64,000 nucleotides of DNA from Ignavibacterium sp. (GTDB lineage Bacteria > Bacteroidota > Ignavibacteria > Ignavibacteriales > Ignavibacteriaceae): contig JAGXRK010000045.1 in assembly GCA_018335755.1 (NCBI GenBank), forward strand, positions 434,001 through 498,000. Direction: 5' to 3'. Shown here in pieces: positions 26,204-35,656 of the stretch. Every line of letters starts with the position of its first letter. Position 1 is the stretch's first letter. Position numbers and translations under genes: made by a program. The notes beneath the pieces are model-generated. The model had not been told where the DNA came from. It saw only the letters and a program-made list of their open reading frames with translations, and made no database searches.

Positions 26204-27778
26204 CTACAATCTGTGCTGGGGCTTTAACAGGTCGTTAATTTCCTTAACCGGATTGAATGTTTCAGCCGGAATTTCTACAAATACGGTGTTCCAATAAGCC
26301 ATAGCGCCATTCCATAATCCGGGTAGTTCTAACGCTTTTAATTGTTTTCCTTCAAAGGTTTTTGTTGTTATTAAGCCGGAGCTTTCGTCCACAAAATTTT
26401 TCAAGTTAAACTTTTTGCTATTAAAGTCTCTTACTGCGCATATCATATCCACAGGATTAAAGTGAGTGGATGCGTCAAATATATCTGCTTTACTCCTGTC
26501 CCTTTTATTTATCTGAGACTCTTCAATTATCTGTATTGAAACCTCATCATTTTTATTTCTTACCCAGAATGGTCCTCCTCCAGGGTGTCCTTCATTTTTA
26601 ACCATTCCGCAAACTCTTATTGGTCTGTTTAATCTTTCAAACAAGTAATCAGTTTTTTCATCTGTAGTTTTTCCTTCAAACGAATCAGTTAGCTGAACCG
26701 AAAGAAAATCTGATGCAAAAGTTTTTATTTCATTTATAATGATTTCATTAACATCCTTGCTGTCAATAATTTTCAGATAGTTAAAAACTTGTTTTTGAAT
26801 TTTTATCAGAAATCCCGTCAATATTTTTTTAGATTTAATAGATTCCGCATTTTTAGTTGAAGGCAGTATGTTATCAATGTTTTTTATTAATACAATATCA
26901 GCATCAAGGTCGTTTAAATTCTCAATCAGGGCACCATGTCCGGCAGGTCTGAAAACAAGTTTTTTGTTTGAATCTTTAAATAATTGATTATCGAGTGTAA
27001 CGGAAATAGTATCGGTCGATTTTTTCTGAAATGAGTTAGTTGCTTTAACCTGAACAGATTGTTTTTGAAAATGCTTAGTGGCTTTTTCAATGATCTCCTT
27101 AAACAATTCAACATGCTCTTCAGAAAGTGTAAAATGAATTCTTACATTACCTGATTGATCTTTTAGTAATTCAACTGCTTCATAAATATGTTCTTCAAAC
27201 GCAGTTCTCTTTTCCCCATTATATTTATGAAACAGGATTGCTCCTTTGGGATAAAAAGAATAATTAAGTCCGCTGCTATCCAGGACTTTTCGTAAAATTA
27301 TGGAGATGTCATCATCATCGCTGATATTATCTAAATCAATCTTTTCTGTCGAAAGTAAAGATTTCAGATCTTCATAAAAAGCAAAATACTTTATATTGGT
27401 TATAAACTCATATACGGATTTTGCATCTGAATCAGAATTCATTTCTTTTTTAAGTTCACCAATTGAGATAGGTTCGGAATTAATAAGATATGATTGAATG
27501 TGATTAAACATTCGGGTTGCAGCACCTGACGCCGGAATAAATTTTGTTAGCCTTCCCGACATTGCTGCTGAACGATAATTTCCGAGAAGCTCATTAGAAT
27601 GTGAATCATCTATAACAAAAATACCATCTCCTTTTACACACGGTTTAACTATTTCTGTAAATAACTCACCGCGTTCAAAAACTTCCAATTGTTCAAAAAT
27701 CTGCTGTTCCGTAATACCTTGTTCTAATATTTCGGATGAATGTTCCTTAAGTTCTTTAAGCCGCTGTTCTTTGTCCAT
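26204..27778 (-). CDS. DUF4301 family protein, nucleotidyltransferase-like
   Basis: 524 residues. It matches DUF4301, a Bacteroidota-rich family without a settled function. I notice that FIPASGAATRM at 80-90 looks like the glycine-rich nucleotide loop of sugar-1-phosphate uridylyltransferases. RPAGHGALIENL at 277-288 followed by IKNIDN at 298-303 resembles the PGGHG and NxDN metal/nucleotide motifs of UDPGP/UAP1-type pyrophosphorylases. A third motif, GHPGGGPFW, lies near 405. This suggests a GT-A-like fold and a nucleotide-sugar role, but it is inference from short motifs. No sugar genes flank it. Confidence 0.8.
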   Translation of the reverse strand: MDKEQRLKELKEHSSEILEQGITEQQIFEQLEVFERGELFTEIVKPCVKGDGIFVIDDSHSNELLGNYRSAAMSGRLTKFIPASGAATRMFNHIQSYLINSEPISIGELKKEMNSDSDAKSVYEFITNIKYFAFYEDLKSLLSTEKIDLDNISDDDDISIILRKVLDSSGLNYSFYPKGAILFHKYNGEKRTAFEEHIYEAVELLKDQSGNVRIHFTLSEEHVELFKEIIEKATKHFQKQSVQVKATNSFQKKSTDTISVTLDNQLFKDSNKKLVFRPAGHGALIENLNDLDADIVLIKNIDNILPSTKNAESIKSKKILTGFLIKIQKQVFNYLKIIDSKDVNEIIINEIKTFASDFLSVQLTDSFEGKTTDEKTDYLFERLNRPIRVCGMVKNEGHPGGGPFWVRNKNDEVSIQIIEESQINKRDRSKADIFDASTHFNPVDMICAVRDFNSKKFNLKNFVDESSGLITTKTFEGKQLKALELPGLWNGAMAYWNTVFVEIPAETFNPVKEINDLLKPQHRL

Positions 27779-27878
27779 TTCTTTAAATTATATGTGATGA
27801 TATTATATACTAATATAATTATTTTTTGACTCAGGATGTGAAACAGTAATAGAAGATTAACTTACATTAACAAGAGCA

Positions 27879-28805
27879 TTGCAAGACATACAAAGCCTTT
27901 TTAGAATACCTTCAACGCCTCTTCAAAAAATTGAAGATGAATTTCTGTTTAGACACAAGATAAACCTTTATGTAAAAAGAGAAGACCTGAATGATCCTGA
28001 ACTTTCGGGGAATAAACTGCATAAACTTAAATACAACTTGTTAAAAGCAAGAGAAGATAATCACGAAACCTTGCTCACATTCGGAGGGGCATACTCAAAT
28101 CACATTTATGCAGTTGCGGCGGCAGGAAAGAGATTCGGTTTCAATACAATAGGAATTATCCGTGGGGAAGAACGTCTGCCGTTAAATCCAACCTTAAAAT
28201 TCGCAAAAAACTGCGGAATGAAAATTGTTTATATGAACAGGAGTACTTATCGAAATAAAACTACTGATCAGGTTATCACTCAGTTAAAAGAAAAATTCGA
28301 AAGATTTTATTTAATTCCTGAAGGAGGCACAAACGAACTTGCATTAAAGGGCTGTGCTGAAATTATTAATTCATTAGACATACATTTTGATACTATATGC
28401 ACTGCTTGCGGAACAGGAGGGACAATTGCGGGTTTAATTTCTGGTTTAAAGAAGGGACAAAAAGCTATTGGATTTGCAGTGTTAAAGGGCGCTGAGTTCC
28501 TTAACAAGGATATAAAAAAACTACTTGGCTTGTATAATATGAACTGCCTGAATAACTGGGAAATAAAAATGGACTACCATTTCGGGGGTTATGCAAAGTT
28601 CACACCTGAACTAATAAATTTTATGAATAAATTTGAGAGTCATGCAAATATTAAAGTTGAGCCTGTTTATACTACCAAGATGTTTTTTGGTATTTATGAT
28701 ATGATTAATAATCATCATTTACCGGAAGGTTCTACCATTATTGCTCTGCACACAGGCGGTTTACAAGGACTTGAAGGGCTAAAAGAAAGAAAGGTGCTCC
28801 CTTAA
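27879..28805 (+). CDS. PLP-dependent D-cysteine desulfhydrase / ACC deaminase-like enzyme
   Basis: 308 residues, fold type II PLP enzyme. The lysine that forms the aldimine is Lys46 in ELSGNKLHKL, followed by TFGGAYSNH and the phosphate-binding CGTGGTIAG. Family members degrade D-cysteine to pyruvate, sulfide and ammonia or open the ring of 1-aminocyclopropane-1-carboxylate; I cannot decide which. The start is a TTG; an upstream ATG is not available in frame. Length is slightly short for the family (about 320-340). The divergent neighbour is the DUF4301 gene. Confidence 0.88.
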   Translation: MQDIQSLFRIPSTPLQKIEDEFLFRHKINLYVKREDLNDPELSGNKLHKLKYNLLKAREDNHETLLTFGGAYSNHIYAVAAAGKRFGFNTIGIIRGEERLPLNPTLKFAKNCGMKIVYMNRSTYRNKTTDQVITQLKEKFERFYLIPEGGTNELALKGCAEIINSLDIHFDTICTACGTGGTIAGLISGLKKGQKAIGFAVLKGAEFLNKDIKKLLGLYNMNCLNNWEIKMDYHFGGYAKFTPELINFMNKFESHANIKVEPVYTTKMFFGIYDMINNHHLPEGSTIIALHTGGLQGLEGLKERKVLP

Positions 28806-28899
28806 ATTTCTAATTATATTTAATCATTGCTTTTTCTTAACTCTTAAGTAACATATTTTTTTATTACATTTTGATCCATTAAATAAGTTTTTGCTGTAA

Positions 28900-30801
28900 A
28901 TGATTAAAACAATTCTGCATGAAAATGCTAAGATCCTGATCGTTGAAGACGAAGCAATCATTGTTAAAAGTTTAGAGAACCGTTTATCTAAAGCCGGGTA
29001 CACTATAGCCGGTCTGGCTTCCAGCGGTGAGGAAGCAATCAGACTTGCAGGTATTTGTAATCCCAATATTATTCTTATGGACATTAAGCTTGAAGGCGAA
29101 ATGACAGGAATAGAAGCGGCCGAAGAAATTCATAAATCACTAAACATTCCGATAATATACCTAACATCATATAGCGATGATGATACTTTTCAAAAGGCAA
29201 AAATAACCAACCCCTCTGCCTATCTTCACAAACCTTTTGATGGCGAACAGCTGCAGCGCATAATTGATCTTACTTTGGTGAATCATAATACCAAAATTCA
29301 GCTTGAGCAAACTATGAAAAGATACGAACTTGCTCTTGAAGCTGGTAATACTTCTGTTTGGGAGGTTTCACTTGAGTCCGGGCAGATTTCTTATGACAGT
29401 AATCTTAAAAACCTGTTTGGTTATGAAGAGTTTGAACTATCTAACCAGGTAGAGGACTGGCTGTACCTGGTTCATCCTGAAGATTTGATCCTTGTTCAGG
29501 AAATGTTTCAAAAGTTCATTGCTGGTAAAGATTCGTATTATAAACTGGATTTTAGAATTATACGCAAAAACAGAACCGTCGGATGGGTATCCACTCAGGT
29601 TAACCTTATTAAATCTAAAGATGGAAAAACTGAAAGATTGATTGGAGCTACAACAGATATTACTGAGCGAAAACTTTCAGAACAGGCGCTTAGAAAAAGT
29701 GAAGAAAAATTCCGAAGCACTTTTGAAAGTGCCGGAATTGGTATGGCTATTTTAGGTCCTGATGCAAGGTTTACAAAAGTTAACAAAACTTTTTGTGATA
29801 TGACTGGATATACTTTGAACGATTTTCTCAAGCTCTATTTTGATGATGTTTCTTTGATGGACGATTACCCGAAAGTAAAACAAATACTGGATTATTTACT
29901 TAAAAATTTACTTGCAGGACCGCAGAAGATCGAATATCGTTTAAAAAGCAGAACCGGAAATATTCTATGGTCTTCAACATCAATTACGTTAGTCAAAGAT
30001 TATAAACAGAATCCTCTCTATTTTATTGCAATATTCCAGAACATTACTCAACGAAAGGCAGCAGAACAAAAGCTAAAAGAATATGCGGAAGAGTTAAAGA
30101 GCATTAATTCAGCAAAAGATAAATTTTTCTCAATTATATCTCACGATCTGCGAAATCCTTTTCACACAATACTTGGCGCATCAGAATTTTTATCGATGTA
30201 TAGCGAAGAGCTAAGTCAGCAGGAGCTAAAAGAAACTTCATCAAATATTCACACGGCAGCAAAAAATGTATATAACCTTCTTGTTAATCTGCTGGAATGG
30301 GCAAGGGTTCAGTCTGGAAAGCTTGAAGTTGTAAGAAGTAAAATTGAACTTAATGACCTTCTGAATAATGTTGCTAATCTTTACAACGAATATGCTGACA
30401 AAAAACAAATAACTCTTATCAACGAGAATAACAGCAATATCGAAATATTCGCCGACAGGTATATGCTTGAAACTGTGTTACGGAATCTTGTATCAAATGG
30501 AATTAAATTTACTAATCCGGGCGGCAGTGTTTCATTATCAGCTGAAGAAATAGGAGATCTCACTTATATTTATGTGCGGGATAATGGAATAGGAGTCTCT
30601 ACGGAGAATCTAACGAAACTTTTTAATTATGAACAGCAGTTTTCACTTAAAGGAACAAATAACGAATCAGGAACCGGACTTGGATTAGCTATCAGCAAAG
30701 AATTTATCGAAAGGAACGGAGGACAGATCTCTGTTGAAAGCAAAAAAGGTTCCGGCAGTACTTTTAAAATTATTCTACCTAATAACAATACAAACATCTA
30801 A
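28900..30801 (+). CDS. Hybrid response regulator/PAS/histidine kinase
   Basis: 633 residues, no signal peptide or membrane segment, so cytoplasmic. An N-terminal receiver domain (about 10-125) has IVEDEA and the phosphoacceptor Asp61. Two PAS-PAC units follow (about 140-265 and 275-400, each ending in an ITxRK-type linker). The kinase core has the histidine in ISHDLRNPFHT (His415) and a HATPase domain with NLVSNGIKF and GTGLGLAIS. The order REC-PAS-PAS-HK suggests a phosphorelay kinase whose activity is set by an upstream kinase. No cognate output regulator is adjacent; an MFS transporter gene follows after 23 nt. Confidence 0.93.
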   Translation: MIKTILHENAKILIVEDEAIIVKSLENRLSKAGYTIAGLASSGEEAIRLAGICNPNIILMDIKLEGEMTGIEAAEEIHKSLNIPIIYLTSYSDDDTFQKAKITNPSAYLHKPFDGEQLQRIIDLTLVNHNTKIQLEQTMKRYELALEAGNTSVWEVSLESGQISYDSNLKNLFGYEEFELSNQVEDWLYLVHPEDLILVQEMFQKFIAGKDSYYKLDFRIIRKNRTVGWVSTQVNLIKSKDGKTERLIGATTDITERKLSEQALRKSEEKFRSTFESAGIGMAILGPDARFTKVNKTFCDMTGYTLNDFLKLYFDDVSLMDDYPKVKQILDYLLKNLLAGPQKIEYRLKSRTGNILWSSTSITLVKDYKQNPLYFIAIFQNITQRKAAEQKLKEYAEELKSINSAKDKFFSIISHDLRNPFHTILGASEFLSMYSEELSQQELKETSSNIHTAAKNVYNLLVNLLEWARVQSGKLEVVRSKIELNDLLNNVANLYNEYADKKQITLINENNSNIEIFADRYMLETVLRNLVSNGIKFTNPGGSVSLSAEEIGDLTYIYVRDNGIGVSTENLTKLFNYEQQFSLKGTNNESGTGLGLAISKEFIERNGGQISVESKKGSGSTFKIILPNNNTNI

Positions 30802-30824
30802 TAACTGTTAAAACGGGTTAAACT

Positions 30825-32222
30825 ATGGAACAAACTCCTGAATCAAACCAGAACTTTATTAAAAATATTACTAAAGAATTAATTCAACCTTTTGTTGATC
30901 TTATCCACGCTTCAAGAGCTTTATGGGGAGTTAACCTCTCCTATCTGCTTGAAGGTTTAACATACTTTGGTATGGTTGGGCTTCTGGCAATTTTCTTTAA
31001 TGATTTTATCGGACTAGACGATATTGATGCCGGAAGAATGGTTGGGTTCCAAACTGCAGGTATTACACTTGCAATGCTTTTTCTTGGTGCTACCGTAGAT
31101 TGGATAGGAGTTCGTAAATCTTTACTAATTGCTTTATCAATTATGTTTATAGGAAGAACTATTTTAACGCTCTCTCCGCAATTAGGACCAACGGGTTTAT
31201 GGAATGCTGCTCATATTTTCTCAATGCTTGGCATTCTTGGAATTATTATTGGCTACGGAATATATCAGCCGGCTGCTTATGCTGCTGTGAAAAAATTTAC
31301 AACGCCGGCTACCGCTGCAATGGGTTACGCAATGCTTTATGCCATTATGAATCTCGGCGGATTTCTTCCGGGTTTAATATCTCCCCCTGTTAGAAAAGCA
31401 GCTGGTATTACAGGTGTATTCTGGGTATATGTAGTACTTACCGTAGTTGGTATTATGGTTGTTTATTTTATCCTCACAAAAAAGGTTGTACAAAAAGCAA
31501 TCGAAGACAGCAGTCAGGAAACAAAAGAAAAAATAGCCGCTGATCAAGCTAAAGAATCCGAAATGACTGGTAAGGAAAAACTTAAATTTTATATAAAGAA
31601 TTTTCCGTTGAGGGATTTCAGGTTTTTATATTTCATTTTCATTCTAATTTTTGTCCAAACATTATTTGCACACAACTGGCTAACACTTCCCTTATACACG
31701 AGCAGGGCTTTTGATGGTTTTGTTCAGGATAACTTTGAATTCTTCGTTAATCTTAATCCTATTCTAATCTTTATACTTGCTCCTATGGTTACGGCCTTGA
31801 CTTCAAAGAAGAACACCTACAATATGATGATAATCGGAACTTTTGTAATGGCAGCTCCAACCTTTTTGCTGGCACTTGGTCCAAGCATATACACATTGCT
31901 GGCATTTCTATTCATTATGACTTTTGGTGAAGCAATGTGGCAGCCAAGATTTTTACAATGGGTTGCTGAAATCGCTCCTAAGAATATGACCGGAATTTAT
32001 ATGGGAATAGGCCAGTTTCCCTGGTTCCTTACAAAAGTCATAACAAGTTTATATTCCGGCTGGTTTCTGATGAATTACTGCCCAGCTGATACACCTCCGG
32101 CTGAAATGAATACTGAAATGATGTGGCTTATATATGGATTTATTGCTATGGTAAGTCCGGTAGGATTATTGCTTGCCAGGAAATGGATGATTAAAGGATT
32201 CAAAACCAAACACGAAGAATAA
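30825..32222 (+). CDS. MFS transporter
   Basis: 465 residues with about 12 hydrophobic helices split by a charged cytoplasmic loop near residues 220-255. The A-motif-like GATVDWIGVRKSLL (about 88-101) between helices 2 and 3 marks it as a major facilitator. The pattern AMGYAMLYAIMNLGG and the long central loop recall the proton-dependent oligopeptide branch, but I cannot assign the substrate. It begins 23 nt after the hybrid kinase gene, so the two may be co-transcribed. A terminator follows. Confidence 0.85.
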   Translation: MEQTPESNQNFIKNITKELIQPFVDLIHASRALWGVNLSYLLEGLTYFGMVGLLAIFFNDFIGLDDIDAGRMVGFQTAGITLAMLFLGATVDWIGVRKSLLIALSIMFIGRTILTLSPQLGPTGLWNAAHIFSMLGILGIIIGYGIYQPAAYAAVKKFTTPATAAMGYAMLYAIMNLGGFLPGLISPPVRKAAGITGVFWVYVVLTVVGIMVVYFILTKKVVQKAIEDSSQETKEKIAADQAKESEMTGKEKLKFYIKNFPLRDFRFLYFIFILIFVQTLFAHNWLTLPLYTSRAFDGFVQDNFEFFVNLNPILIFILAPMVTALTSKKNTYNMMIIGTFVMAAPTFLLALGPSIYTLLAFLFIMTFGEAMWQPRFLQWVAEIAPKNMTGIYMGIGQFPWFLTKVITSLYSGWFLMNYCPADTPPAEMNTEMMWLIYGFIAMVSPVGLLLARKWMIKGFKTKHEE

Positions 32223-32250
32223 TTCTTAATTCGGGCAGATTAAAACGGTG

Positions 32251-32291
32251 AGGCTGAGAGAATAATATTATTGTTTTCTTAGCCTTTTTTT
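32251..32291 (+). terminator. Terminator after the MFS transporter gene
   Basis: AGGCTGAGA pairs with TCTTAGCCT (one G-U), with further AT pairing inside the loop, and is followed by TTTTTTT. Confidence 0.85.
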
Positions 32292-32355
32292 ATTTCTGAT
32301 GAAATAAAAATTTCTCCAATATTACTTTATCTTTATTTTAGAAATCAAAAATTCA

Positions 32356-33258
32356 ATGAAGAAGCTAAGAGAAAAACTAAATGATGAAGGTCCGTTTCTT
32401 TCCTGGATTTTGCTAATAGTGCTTGCATTTATCTGGGGCACCTCTTTTATTCTTATTAAAAAAGGCCTGGAATCTTTTTCGCCTCTTCAGGTCGGAACAA
32501 TACGTATTGCTTTTGCATTTCTGGTTATGCTTCCATTTGCACTTAAAAGTCTGACCAATGTATTTAAACACTACTGGAGAAAAATAATAATTATCGGTTT
32601 CTTCGCTAATTTGTTTCCTTCTTTTCTGTTTGCAACTGCAGAAACCGGTATAAGCAGTTCACTTGCAGGAATACTGAACGCTTTAACTCCGATAATGACT
32701 TTTATAGCCGGAGTATTTTTCTTTTCAACAAAAATTAAAATTCTACAGGTGTTTGGTTTGATAGTTGGATTCATTGGCTCATTTGCTTTGGGTTTTATTA
32801 ACAGTGCAGGCGAACTTGGTGAATTTAATTACTATGCATTGTTTGTTGTTTTAGCTACGATGATGTATGGTTTCAGCGGTAACTTTATCAAAAAGTATCT
32901 TACTGGTATTCATCCTGTGACATTAACCGCACTTGCTCTGTTTACCGTTGGACCTTTTTCTATAGTTCTTCTTCTTACCTCCGATTTCGTATCAAGATTT
33001 TCACCAAATAATGAAGCCTGGATATCGCTTGGTTACCTGTTTCTTCTTGGAGCAATAGGTACTGCATTTGCATTAGTATTATTTAACAAATTAATTCAAC
33101 GAACAACAGCAGTATTTGCCTCATCCGTTACTTACCTGATACCTATTATGGCAGTTGTATGGGGAATAATTGATGGTGAAAGTTTTTTTCTGTTGCACTT
33201 ACTTGGAATGGCATTGATCATTTTTGGTGTTTACATGGTTAACAAAAAATCCGGCTGA
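32356..33258 (+). CDS. EamA/DMT-family transporter
   Basis: 300 residues with ten predicted transmembrane helices arranged as two repeated EamA halves. The first half begins VLAFIWGTSFILIKKGLESFSP, typical of this drug/metabolite superfamily. The second half has SVTYLIPIMAVVWGIIDGE, the matching signature. Exporters of amino acids or metabolites belong here, but the substrate is not deducible. Short, single gene after the MFS terminator. Confidence 0.9.
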   Translation: MKKLREKLNDEGPFLSWILLIVLAFIWGTSFILIKKGLESFSPLQVGTIRIAFAFLVMLPFALKSLTNVFKHYWRKIIIIGFFANLFPSFLFATAETGISSSLAGILNALTPIMTFIAGVFFFSTKIKILQVFGLIVGFIGSFALGFINSAGELGEFNYYALFVVLATMMYGFSGNFIKKYLTGIHPVTLTALALFTVGPFSIVLLLTSDFVSRFSPNNEAWISLGYLFLLGAIGTAFALVLFNKLIQRTTAVFASSVTYLIPIMAVVWGIIDGESFFLLHLLGMALIIFGVYMVNKKSG

Positions 33259-33411
33259 ATAATCATTTTGTTTAACAGTTCTGATCTTCGTACCCTTAAT
33301 TATATCTATTGAGAACATTCTTTTTATTATTCCTGATTTTGTATAAATTTTGAATGAGGTTGTAACATTTCTATATTATTTATAGTCTAATAAGTACTTA
33401 AAATAATTTTT

Positions 33412-33612
33412 ATGATAAAATCCATCGAACAAATAAAATTAAAACTTAAATGTCCGGGTTGCGGTAGAGAATTGAATGAAGTTTGGAAAGCCCGACTGGA
33501 TTCTGTAATTGGTGTCAGGTATGCTTATATATGTATGAAGTGTAATAAACTTATTTCTATAAAAAATGAAAAATCTTCATTAGAGTACAATCACATCGGC
33601 GCTGAAGTCTGA
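33412..33612 (+). CDS. Small zinc-ribbon protein
   Basis: 66 residues. Two CxxC pairs (CPGC near residues 15-18 and CMKC near 42-45) form a likely zinc ribbon. The spacing of 26 residues between pairs fits a rubredoxin-like knuckle fold. No other domain is present, and no function can be assigned. It ends 7 nt before the convergent mnmA. The gene is short but the cysteine spacing supports that it is real. Confidence 0.65.
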   Translation: MIKSIEQIKLKLKCPGCGRELNEVWKARLDSVIGVRYAYICMKCNKLISIKNEKSSLEYNHIGAEV

Positions 33613-33619
33613 AAAGCTG

Positions 33620-34669
33620 CTACAGAATAACGCTTCCTCCCAAACAAATATCATTCTTATAAAACACAGCAAACTGACCAGCGGCAATTCCCTGATCCGA
33701 TTCATTCATTCTTACAACTGCATTTTCGTTATCTTCAAAAGATAAAGTGCAATTATATAAGTTTGCTCCGTGCCTGATCTTTACTTTCAGATCCTTACCT
33801 TCTGCTGGTTTTTCATTTATCCAGTTAAACTTGCCGACACGAAAACTGCTTCTGGCTCTGTTGGTGACATTCTCACGCGAAATGTAAACAGTATTATTAG
33901 CAATATCTTTTTTAACTACATACCAGGGTCCGCCACCAAGACGCAATCCGGATCTTTGTCCTATCGTATAATAATAATATCCTGAATGTCTTCCCATAAG
34001 TTTATTTGATTCAATATCTACAATATCACCAGGCAGTTCACCAAGGTGGTGTTTTACAAATTCATTAAACTTAATTTGCCCCAGAAAGCAAATACCCTGG
34101 CTATCCTTCCTTTCCATATTCGGTAGCTGATATTTATGTGCAAGTTCCCTTATCTCCTTTTTTGTAAACGCACCTATCGGGAAAAATGCACGAGATAACT
34201 GCTGTTGAGTTAAATATGCAAGAAAGTAGGTCTGATCTTTAACCGGATCAGGAGAAGTTTTAAGCAAATAACTTCCGTTTAAATTTTCCACTTTTGCATA
34301 ATGCCCGCTAGCAACTTTTTCAAATGATGAATCAATCTTATCATAAAACTGACCAAACTTGATAAGTGAGTTACAGTACATATCCGGATTAGGAGTTCTG
34401 CCTTCTTTAATTTCACCAATGGTATAAGAAACCACTGTATCCCAATACTCTGTCTGCAGATTCAGAATTTCAAGCGGAACATTTGCCTGTTTACAAACTG
34501 CGTGAGCAAACTCAAGATCTTCTTCCCAGGGACAATCACCGAGAAACGAAAACTCATCCTGAAGCCAGATCTTTAGATAAAATGCAGTTAAATTGTGTCC
34601 TTCTTCTTTAAGAAGCCGAAGAGCAACCGAGCTATCCACTCCGCCTGATAATAATACCGCAACTTTCAT
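33620..34669 (-). CDS. mnmA: tRNA-specific 2-thiouridylase MnmA
   Basis: 349 residues. It thiolates U34 of tRNA Lys, Glu and Gln. The ATP-binding PP-loop LLSGGVDSSVA is at 6-16. The catalytic cysteines are Cys99 (NPDMYCNSLIKF) and Cys194 (DSQGICFLG). The C-terminal RNA-binding part has GQRSGLRLGGGPWYVV. Start directly follows the stop of the PH-like membrane protein gene (TAA-T-ATG), so the two are coupled. Secure. Confidence 0.96.
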   Translation of the reverse strand: MKVAVLLSGGVDSSVALRLLKEEGHNLTAFYLKIWLQDEFSFLGDCPWEEDLEFAHAVCKQANVPLEILNLQTEYWDTVVSYTIGEIKEGRTPNPDMYCNSLIKFGQFYDKIDSSFEKVASGHYAKVENLNGSYLLKTSPDPVKDQTYFLAYLTQQQLSRAFFPIGAFTKKEIRELAHKYQLPNMERKDSQGICFLGQIKFNEFVKHHLGELPGDIVDIESNKLMGRHSGYYYYTIGQRSGLRLGGGPWYVVKKDIANNTVYISRENVTNRARSSFRVGKFNWINEKPAEGKDLKVKIRHGANLYNCTLSFEDNENAVVRMNESDQGIAAGQFAVFYKNDICLGGSVIL

Positions 34670-34670
34670 A

Positions 34671-35168
34671 TTACTTATTCTTTGATTTTTTTAATGCCTG
34701 CAATTTTTCTATAACCTCATCATAAACTTCTTTTTTAACTTTGCTCAATATTAAAGTCATTAGTTTTTTCGAATCTTTAATTTTATCTGAAAAGCCTATA
34801 CATATCTGGTTTTTACCATCACATACTTTCATCACACCGCGAAGCCTGCCATCGAATATTCCGCCTGAAAGAGATTTAATATCCTTAAAATAAACAACTA
34901 ATTCCCGGTTAGAAAAAACAAAATCGGTACATATCAGTTTATCCTCATCTGCTTCAATTTTGTAAGGTATAACCTTATAAAGAGTCAGGAATTTTTTATT
35001 AATAAAATAAATCAGAAATAATGAAGCTGCCAATGGTATAAGTAAGTACTTATTTTCATCAACAGCAATTACAATTGGAATGAGATAAAACAGCAGCAAT
35101 AAAGTTGCGGTAATATTTCCATACCGGTAAATAATCCTGGTATAAAACGGATAAGTGAATGTCAGCAT
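34671..35168 (-). CDS. Membrane protein with PH-like domain, unknown function
   Basis: 165 residues. Two close transmembrane helices (about 18-36 and 40-56) are followed by a cytoplasmic beta-rich region (about 60-130) of the bacterial PH/YcxB type and a lysine-rich helical tail. No specific family is recognised. It is translationally tied to mnmA (1 nt between stop and start), but this could be only a shared transcript. Confidence 0.6.
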   Translation of the reverse strand: MLTFTYPFYTRIIYRYGNITATLLLLFYLIPIVIAVDENKYLLIPLAASLFLIYFINKKFLTLYKVIPYKIEADEDKLICTDFVFSNRELVVYFKDIKSLSGGIFDGRLRGVMKVCDGKNQICIGFSDKIKDSKKLMTLILSKVKKEVYDEVIEKLQALKKSKNK

Positions 35169-35318
35169 AAAAAATATTAATAATTAACAATCTGAATTTA
35201 CAAAATGATACAAATAATTCTTCGATGAAGTTATCAGTTAAAAATCTTTGGCGTTTCGCTTCAATACTTTCACTTTAATTATTTCTAACTTATTTTTGAA
35301 ATAAAAACAGGTAATAAT

Positions 35319-35528
35319 ATGATGAGTAAAGATTTGCTTGATATTTTATGTTGTCCGGAAACAAAAGCCGACCTGGTTCTTGATGGCGACTTTCTGGTGT
35401 CAACCGATAAAGAAACCAGAAGAAGATATCGAATCGAAGATGACATTCCTATTATGCTGATAGAAGAGTCAGAGCAGCTAAGCGTTGAGGAGTGGACCGA
35501 AATAATGAAAAAATACGGCAAAAAATAG
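35319..35528 (+). CDS. Trm112-family (UPF0434) protein
   Basis: 69 residues. The N-terminus LLDILCCPETKADL and the RYRIEDDIPIMLIEES stretch are the family signature. Eukaryotic Trm112 is a zinc-binding activator of methyltransferases; bacterial members probably stabilise partner enzymes. Only one cysteine pair is present and the second zinc pair is missing, which is normal for this branch. The start is one of two tandem ATGs. A TATTTTTG element lies at 35291-35298 without a good upstream TTG. Confidence 0.88.
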   Translation: MMSKDLLDILCCPETKADLVLDGDFLVSTDKETRRRYRIEDDIPIMLIEESEQLSVEEWTEIMKKYGKK

Positions 35529-35656
35529 TGTTGTCACTCGTTTCATTTCTTTTCCTTTGGTTACAATCGAGAATTATTAATTGTTCACATATTCAAAAAG
35601 TAACCTTTATGTCACAACCGGAGTCTAAATAAAAAAATCATTGTTTGAGGTTTAAT

